DNA from: Clostridia bacterium
Lineage (GTDB): Bacteria; Bacillota_A; Clostridia; Christensenellales; CAG-138
Direction of reading: 5' to 3'
Length of the DNA stretch: 12,792 bases
NCBI GenBank assembly: GCA_017459315.1
Contig: JAFUDD010000472.1
Span: 1-12,792, forward strand
The notes under the pieces were generated by a model, which was not told the DNA's origin, did not search any database, and saw only the letters and a program-made list of their open reading frames with translations. Both the position numbers and the translations under genes were made by a program. Positions within the stretch are counted from its first letter, which is position 1; each line of letters starts with the position of its first letter. Below, in pieces: positions 9,089-12,792 of this stretch.

Positions 9089-10399
9089 ATGATCAAAACA
9101 GTCAAATTCGGCGGCAGCTCGTTGGCCGACGCCGGACAGTTCCGCAAAGTCAAAGACATTATCTTAGCCGACCCGACGCGCCGGTATGTGGTCGTTTCCG
9201 CGCCCGGCAAGCGGTATAAGGGTGACGACAAGATCACCGACCTGTTATATGAGTGTCAGCGCGTGGCGCAAAGCGGCGCTTCGATTGAAAACGTGTTCGG
9301 CCGCATCGAGCGCCGGTATCTGCAGATCCGCGACCGGCTCGGACTTGGGGTCGATTTAGAAAGCGAGCTTGCGGACATTCGCCACATCATCGAAAACGGC
9401 GCCAGTCCGGACTATGCCGCCTCGCGCGGGGAATACCTCAACGCGCTTTTGATGGCGGACTATCTCGGCTTCCGCTTTGTGGACGCCGCCGAGCTGATCT
9501 GCTTCCACGACGACGGCACCTACGACGACGAAGCGACGCAGGCGCGGGCGCGCGTGCTGACGCAGTATGACCGCGTCGTGATTCCGGGCTTTTACGGCAA
9601 GCGGCGCGACGGCAGTCTGCGCACGTTCTCCCGCGGGGGCAGCGATATCACAGGCGCGATCGTCGCCCGCGCGACCGACTCCGATCTTTACGAAAACTGG
9701 ACGGACGTGGACGGCTTTTTGATGGCCGATCCGCGCATCGTGCCGGAGGCGCGCGTGATCGACACCGTGACCTATACCGAGCTGCGCGAGCTCAGCTATA
9801 TGGGCGCGGGCGTGCTGCATGAGGATTCGATCTTCCCGGTGCGCAAGGCGCGTATCCCGATCAACGTCCGCAACACGAACCGCCCGGAGGTCAAGGGCAC
9901 GATGATCGTGCCGGACGTGATGGCGCCGGTGGAGCGCAGTTCCGTGCTGACCGGCATTGCAGGCAGCCGCGGGTATACCGTTATCACGCTCCAAAAGGAC
10001 AACATGAACAGCGAGCCCTGCTTTGCCTACCGGATCGTCGGCGTCTTTGCCAAGCACAATGTTTCGGTGGAGTGTATGCCGTGCGGCGTCGATACGATGG
10101 GCGTCGTGGCCGCGGATACGCAGCTGAAGGGCAAGATGGATGCGATCTACCACGACATCATGGCGGAATGTGTGCCGGATACCGTCGAAATCGCAAGCTG
10201 TATCGCGCTTGTCGCCACCGTCGGCATCGGCATGGTTCGCGCCAGAGGTACCGCCGCCCGCCTGTTTGACGCGCTCTCCGAGGCGGATATCAACGTCCGC
10301 ATCATCGACCAGGGCAGCAGCGAAATGAACATCATCATCGGCGTCGAGCAGCGCGATTTCGAGAACACGATCCGCGCGATCTATCATAAGTTCGCATAA
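9089..10399 (+). CDS. lysC: Aspartate kinase, monofunctional, YclM/ThrD-like
   Basis: Phosphorylates L-aspartate with ATP, the first step towards lysine, threonine, methionine and diaminopimelate. The 436 residues comprise an amino-acid kinase domain (about 1-280) and two C-terminal ACT regulatory domains (about 293-360 and 367-436). KFGGSSLA at 6-13 is the nucleotide/phosphate signature. VVVSAPGKRY, SRGGSDITG (181-189) and WTDVDGFLMADPR (204-216) are conserved active-site stretches. The opening closely resembles the B. subtilis aspartokinase III (YclM/ThrD) class rather than the LysC class with an internal start, so the feedback amino acid could be lysine, threonine or both. The symbol is generic. 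TGAGGAG ends five bases before the ATG. There is no clear promoter in the 74-base gap, so it is probably transcribed with the DUF1015 gene. No fused homoserine dehydrogenase. Confidence 0.93.
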   Translation: MIKTVKFGGSSLADAGQFRKVKDIILADPTRRYVVVSAPGKRYKGDDKITDLLYECQRVAQSGASIENVFGRIERRYLQIRDRLGLGVDLESELADIRHIIENGASPDYAASRGEYLNALLMADYLGFRFVDAAELICFHDDGTYDDEATQARARVLTQYDRVVIPGFYGKRRDGSLRTFSRGGSDITGAIVARATDSDLYENWTDVDGFLMADPRIVPEARVIDTVTYTELRELSYMGAGVLHEDSIFPVRKARIPINVRNTNRPEVKGTMIVPDVMAPVERSSVLTGIAGSRGYTVITLQKDNMNSEPCFAYRIVGVFAKHNVSVECMPCGVDTMGVVAADTQLKGKMDAIYHDIMAECVPDTVEIASCIALVATVGIGMVRARGTAARLFDALSEADINVRIIDQGSSEMNIIIGVEQRDFENTIRAIYHKFA

Positions 10400-10413
10400 T
10401 GCGCATTTCATAA

Positions 10414-10449
10414 GGACGGTCTGCCCTTCGCAGGCGACCGTCCTTTTTT
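10414..10449 (+). terminator. Intrinsic terminator after aspartate kinase
   Basis: GGACGGTC (10414-10421) pairs with GACCGTCC (10436-10443). With one bulged T the stem continues as GCC/GGC around a seven-base loop, eleven pairs in all, followed by six T. It starts 15 bases after the stop codon. The opposite strand has only a broken T run (TTATGAAA), so it may serve the convergent minus-strand gene only weakly. Confidence 0.9.
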
Positions 10450-10463
10450 ATTTCTGGCTCTTT

Positions 10464-10874
10464 CTATTCTTTTTGATTCTTGCTTTCCTGTCTGTCCCAC
10501 AGTGCCGTCAGCAGGTTCCATTTCGTGGCGCTTGCCGCCGCCATCGGTCGTGTGCCCGCGCTTGCCTGCCGCAGCATTCGTTTCACCAATCGTTCCGCCA
10601 TCGTCCTCTGCTGCTTGGTAAGCCGCCGCTTTGGGTTCCATCCCTCGGTCAACGCATCGAGCCAGCATACGCCGTAACAAATCTGCTGCGGATATCGTTC
10701 GAGCAGCTCCGCATACAGCCATCTCGCCCGCGCAAAATTCTTTGCCGTAAGCGCCGCATTTGCTTCCCGCTCCATCGTTATCCGCTCTGTTTCCGCTGCA
10801 TCGCCGTCATAATGCAATTCCCGCCGTTCCTCCGGCGGCGATGCGCCGCACCGTAAACCGATTCGCTGCTCCAT
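10464..10874 (-). CDS. Unrecognised 136-residue protein with a TPR-like helical motif
   Basis: I do not recognise this protein. It is basic, cytoplasmic and has no signal peptide or membrane segment. Residues 37-62 (EANAALTAKNFARARWLYAE and on to the YP at 61-62) fit the tetratricopeptide spacing of small and aromatic residues, giving one helical hairpin; a second helical part follows from 86 to 104. W52, W71, W79, W119 and W126 are notable for so short a protein. That it is a real gene is shown by AAAGGAG five bases before its ATG and a near-consensus promoter (TTGACT, 17 bases, TAAAAT) placed correctly upstream. It is transcribed divergently from an XRE regulator, and an operator lies inside its promoter, so it is very likely that regulator's target. 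Other open frames over the same bases lack a ribosome site. Confidence 0.72.
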   Translation of the reverse strand: MEQRIGLRCGASPPEERRELHYDGDAAETERITMEREANAALTAKNFARARWLYAELLERYPQQICYGVCWLDALTEGWNPKRRLTKQQRTMAERLVKRMLRQASAGTRPMAAASATKWNLLTALWDRQESKNQKE

Positions 10875-10879
10875 ATCCG

Positions 10880-10886
10880 CTCCTTT
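10880..10886 (-). promoter_or_regulatory. Ribosome binding site of the minus-strand 136-residue gene
   Basis: Read on the minus strand this is AAAGGAG, five bases before the ATG whose first base is 10874. It fixes the start and supports the gene as real. Confidence 0.75.
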
Positions 10887-10895
10887 CCTATTTTC

Positions 10896-10924
10896 ATTTT
10901 AGTAAATATCTGTACTAAAGTCAA
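10896..10924 (-). promoter_or_regulatory. Promoter of the minus-strand 136-residue gene
   Basis: On the minus strand, TTGACT (10924 to 10919) and TAAAAT (10901 to 10896) are separated by exactly 17 bases. Transcription would start near 10889, about 15 bases before the start codon and just ahead of the ribosome site. Its spacer is filled by the first palindromic operator, so a bound repressor would block RNA polymerase. Confidence 0.75.
10899..10918. promoter_or_regulatory. Operator 1: TTAGTA-N8-TACTAA palindrome
   Basis: Perfect six-base arms with the centre AATATCTG. It fills the spacer of the minus-strand promoter and touches its -10 box. It shares AGTAAATATCT with operator 2. Arm length and spacing suit a dimer of a small Cro/CI-type repressor, most simply the adjacent XRE protein. 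Confidence 0.6.
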
Positions 10925-10942
10925 TAGTAAATATCTTTACTG
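10925..10942. promoter_or_regulatory. Operator 2: TAGTA-N8-TACTG near-palindrome
   Basis: This repeats operator 1 (TAGTAAATATCT then TACT), with four perfect inner pairs and one mismatch at the edge. The two sites are 26 bases apart, about two and a half helix turns. It lies just upstream of the minus-strand -35 box and in the expected control region of the regulator gene, which suggests autoregulation. Confidence 0.55.
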
Positions 10943-10962
10943 ATGTATGCTATCGAAAAAAG

Positions 10963-10968
10963 CGGAGA
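10963..10968 (+). promoter_or_regulatory. Ribosome binding site fixing the XRE regulator start
   Basis: GGAGAG lies ten bases before ATG at 10979. The alternative ATG at 10943 falls directly after operator 2 and has no purine-rich site upstream. Confidence 0.55.
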
Positions 10969-10978
10969 GACGGACGGT

Positions 10979-11194
10979 ATGGATTATCGGAAACGGATGC
11001 GCGATCTTCGGGAGGATCACGACAAAACGCAGGAACAGATTGCCGCGATGCTCGGTACTTCGCAAACGATGTACGCGCGTTATGAGCGCGGTGCAAGCGA
11101 GCTGCCGATCCGGCACCTGATCCGACTTGCCAAGTATTACGGCGTATCGACAGACTATCTGCTGTGTCTGACCGATGAGCCGCGCGTCAACTGA
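10979..11194 (+). CDS. XRE/Cro-CI family helix-turn-helix regulator
   Basis: A 71-residue DNA-binding protein that is essentially one HTH_3 domain. QEQIAAML (18-25), the turn GTS, and the recognition helix SQTMYARYE (28-36) followed by RG are the classic Cro/CI pattern. LIRLAKYYGVSTDYLLCLTDEP at the end is the usual dimer-side tail of Bacillota XRE proteins. Start chosen at 10979 because GGAGAG precedes it; an in-frame ATG at 10943 would add 12 residues that are not part of the domain. I see no convincing plus-strand promoter; TATGCT at 10946-10951 is a weak -10 candidate. The two operators upstream and the divergent gene point to a local repressor controlling itself and the 136-residue protein. 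Whether the two genes downstream also belong to its unit is open; the gap to the next is 29 bases. Confidence 0.88.
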   Translation: MDYRKRMRDLREDHDKTQEQIAAMLGTSQTMYARYERGASELPIRHLIRLAKYYGVSTDYLLCLTDEPRVN

Positions 11195-11223
11195 TACGAA
11201 TTTGCATCATCAAGGAGCCTTCT

Positions 11224-11691
11224 ATGTATATCATTCGCCGCGCCGAGCCGCGCGATATCCCCGCCGTGCTGCGGCTGCTTCGGCAGGTGAACCTTGTCCA
11301 CCACCAAGGCAGACCCGACCTGTTCCGCCTTGCCACCAAGTACGGCGCCGAAGATCTTGCCGCCATCTTTTCGAACGATGATGCGCCGGTGTTCGTCTAT
11401 GACGAAGATGGTGCGATTTTGGGACATGCTTTCTGTCAAATCCAAACCGTGCAGAACGACCGTCTGCTGTGCGACCGCAAAACGCTGTATGTGGACGATA
11501 TCTGCGTGGACGAGGCCGCGCGCGGCCGGGGCGTGGGCAAGGCGCTGTATACGCATGTGCGGGATTATGCGCGCTCGCTCGGCTGCTACAACCTGACGCT
11601 GAACGTGTGGCGCTGCAACCCGAACGCCTTGCGCTTTTATGAGCGCATGGGGCTTGTGCCGCAAAAGGTCGGCATGGAACAGATTCTTTGA
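11224..11691 (+). CDS. GNAT family N-acetyltransferase
   Basis: A 155-residue acetyl-CoA dependent N-acetyltransferase, a single GNAT domain. YVDDICVDE (89-97) is the beta-4 strand, R100-G-R-G-V-G-K-A the pyrophosphate loop that binds acetyl-CoA, and LNVWRCNPNALRFYERMG (126-143) the beta-5/alpha-4 region with N134 and Y139 in the usual positions. The substrate cannot be told; amines, amino acids and aminoglycosides are all used by members this size. AAGGAG lies six bases before the ATG. It starts 29 bases after the regulator stop and ends 17 bases before the next start, consistent with one transcript. Confidence 0.9.
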   Translation: MYIIRRAEPRDIPAVLRLLRQVNLVHHQGRPDLFRLATKYGAEDLAAIFSNDDAPVFVYDEDGAILGHAFCQIQTVQNDRLLCDRKTLYVDDICVDEAARGRGVGKALYTHVRDYARSLGCYNLTLNVWRCNPNALRFYERMGLVPQKVGMEQIL

Positions 11692-11708
11692 TGCTTGCAG
11701 GAGGCCCC

Positions 11709-12275
11709 ATGTATTACCACGCATCCCCCACACCGGGCATCACGACCTTGGAACCGCGCGTATCGAACCACGGCCGCCCGCTGCTGTACTTTTCCGAAAA
11801 GCGCGAAAACGTGCTGGTCTATCTGTCCAACGCCATCGAAACATTCTGCCGCGAAACTGGCTTTGCGCACACCGGCCCGTGGCAGAAATGGGGGCCGTAC
11901 GGCTTCACGCAGGACGGCCGCCTGCAGATACAGGAATACTACCCGAACGCGCTTGTCGAAACCTATGCGGGCGTACCCGGCTATATCTACGCCGTGGCGG
12001 ACTTTCCCCGCGCGGACTTCGACGTTTCCATTCCGTTTGCCGCGGTCAGCGAAACGCCGGTGCCCGTCGCCTCCTGCGAGCTCGTCCCCGACGCGCTCGA
12101 AGCGATCCTGAAGGCCGAGTGCGAAGGCCTGATCACCGTTCTGCGCTACGAAGAAAACCGCGACCGCATCGAAGCCTTCAACCGCCGCACGATCCCAAAC
12201 GAGTACCGGGAAGCCGCCGCGCATCCGGAGTATCGGTATTTTCTGAGGGCGAAGTTTGGGCATCTCCTCTCCTGA
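11709..12275 (+). CDS. Unrecognised 188-residue protein with YYHAS N-terminus
   Basis: I do not assign a function. The sequence looks like a conserved soluble protein: it opens MYYHASPTPGITTLEP, followed by a G-x-P-L-L-Y-F-S-E strand (about 23-31), an aromatic stretch WQKWGPYGF near the middle, and GYIYAV near 95-100. A Y-H-[AG]-S opening followed by a [VL]-Y-F-S strand recalls the first two strands of ADP-ribosyltransferase-type folds, where the histidine and tyrosine bind NAD; this is a resemblance only, and the third catalytic position is not clear. ATG at 11709 is chosen because AGGAGG at 11699-11704 precedes it by four bases. TTG at 11688 and ATG at 11691 are in frame but overlap the GNAT stop and have no ribosome site. 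Probably cotranscribed with the GNAT gene and ended by the terminator at 12289. Confidence 0.75.
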   Translation: MYYHASPTPGITTLEPRVSNHGRPLLYFSEKRENVLVYLSNAIETFCRETGFAHTGPWQKWGPYGFTQDGRLQIQEYYPNALVETYAGVPGYIYAVADFPRADFDVSIPFAAVSETPVPVASCELVPDALEAILKAECEGLITVLRYEENRDRIEAFNRRTIPNEYREAAAHPEYRYFLRAKFGHLLS

Positions 12276-12288
12276 TGCAACGGCACAC

Positions 12289-12316
12289 AAAAAAGCCGCC
12301 CTTTTCGGGCGGCTTT
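12289..12316. terminator. Bidirectional intrinsic terminator between convergent genes
   Basis: GCCGCCC (12295-12301) and GGGCGGC (12307-12313) pair perfectly around TTTTC and are extended by three A-T pairs, ten pairs in all. Six A precede the stem, so on the minus strand it is followed by six U and is a strong end for gap, 30 bases after the gap stop. On the plus strand only TTT follows, making a weaker end for the 188-residue gene. Confidence 0.9.
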
Positions 12317-12345
12317 CGTATGCCTTGATGGCGTTTTGCCGTGTC

Positions 12346-12792
12346 TTACAGCTCCGCGAAGTACTTGATGGTGCGGACCATCTGGGAGGTGTAGGAGTTC
12401 TCGTTGTCATACCAAGCGACGACCTGAACCTGATAGGTGTCCTCGTCGATCTTCTGAACCATGGTCTGGTTCGCATCGAACAGGGAGCCGTAGGTCATGC
12501 CGATGATGTCGGAGGAAACGAGCTTCTCGGTGGTGTAGCCGAAGGACTCGGAGGACTGGGACTTCATGGCCGCGTTGATCGCTTCCTTGGTGATGTCCTT
12601 ACCCTTGACAACCGCGACGAGGATCGTGGTGGAGCCGGTGGCGACCGGGACGCGCTGTGCGGAGCCGATCAGCTTGCCGTTCAGTTCGGGGATAACCAGG
12701 CCGATGGCCTTGGCAGCGCCAGTGCTGTTGGGCACGATGTTGGCGGCGCCGGCACGGGCACGCTGCAGATCGCCCTTCCGATGGGGGCCGTC
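12346..12792 (-). CDS. gap: Glyceraldehyde-3-phosphate dehydrogenase, C-terminal part (5' partial)
   Basis: Glycolytic enzyme converting glyceraldehyde-3-phosphate, phosphate and NAD to 1,3-bisphosphoglycerate. The 148 visible residues are the C-terminal portion of a protein usually about 335 long; the right edge cuts the gene, so the NAD domain and the active-site cysteine lie outside. They begin with DGPHRKGD and continue with [28 protein letters not shown] and [16 protein letters not shown], all classic GAPDH stretches of the catalytic domain and C-terminal helix. Codon choice is visibly different from the neighbours: few choices are used per amino acid (for example AAG for lysine, GAA/GAG in set patterns), with lower GC, as expected for one of the cell's most highly expressed genes rather than as a sign of transfer. 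Transcription runs into the strong terminator at 12289. Confidence 0.97.
   Translation of the reverse strand, partial: DGPHRKGDLQRARAGAANIVPNSTGAAKAIGLVIPELNGKLIGSAQRVPVATGSTTILVAVVKGKDITKEAINAAMKSQSSESFGYTTEKLVSSDIIGMTYGSLFDANQTMVQKIDEDTYQVQVVAWYDNENSYTSQMVRTIKYFAEL

Noticed and set aside
10408..10722. A 104-codon minus-strand frame overlapping the 136-residue gene.
   Set aside because: No ribosome site, runs through the aspartate kinase terminator, and the other frame has a proper promoter and ribosome site.
10943..10978. Upstream ATG at 10943 as the XRE regulator start.
   Set aside because: It directly abuts operator 2, has no purine-rich site and adds residues outside the HTH domain.
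11688..11708. TTG at 11688 or ATG at 11691 as the start of the 188-residue gene.
   Set aside because: Both overlap the GNAT stop and would place the AGGAGG site inside the coding region; ATG at 11709 lies just after it.

Overview
The window reads as chromosomal DNA from a high-GC member of the Bacillota, most likely a gut-type Clostridia (Oscillospirales/Christensenellales-like). That is an inference from three things: an AddAB-type recombination nuclease, a Clostridia-like GAPDH, and A/T-rich promoters and purine-rich ribosome sites set in GC-rich coding DNA. I see no insertion sequence, integrase, CRISPR array, tRNA or rRNA. No gene-free stretch exceeds 300 bases; the longest gap is about 140 bases.

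Layout, left to right. (1) 1-7562, plus strand: a DNA-repair/RNA-modification cluster. It holds the 3' part of addB (the left edge cuts its N-terminus), complete addA overlapping addB by the four bases GTGA, and an RsmF/NSUN-type rRNA cytosine-5 methyltransferase two bases after addA. (2) 7563-10450, plus strand: a near-consensus sigma-A promoter drives a DUF1015 protein and then an aspartate kinase of the YclM/ThrD type. Stable hairpins fill the junction between them, and a strong intrinsic terminator ends the unit. (3) 10464-11194: a divergent pair, made of an unrecognised 136-residue protein on the minus strand and a 71-residue XRE/Cro-type repressor on the plus strand. Two near-identical palindromic operators sit in the short gap between them. 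One lies exactly in the spacer of the minus-strand promoter. (4) 11224-12275, plus strand: a GNAT acetyltransferase and an unrecognised 188-residue protein with a YYHAS start, possibly read on from the repressor gene. (5) 12289-12792: a bidirectional terminator and the C-terminal part of GAPDH (gap) on the minus strand, cut by the right edge.

How the parts work together. AddAB resects double-strand DNA ends for RecA loading; both nuclease sites, the AddA helicase motifs and the AddB iron-sulfur cysteines are intact. The DUF1015-aspartate kinase unit looks metabolic (amino-acid biosynthesis). The least explained part is 10464-12275: a self-contained repressor/operator switch beside proteins of unknown role. 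I find nothing that can be firmly called a new system. The twin-operator pair, the YYHAS protein and the structured DUF1015-aspartate kinase junction deserve the closest look.
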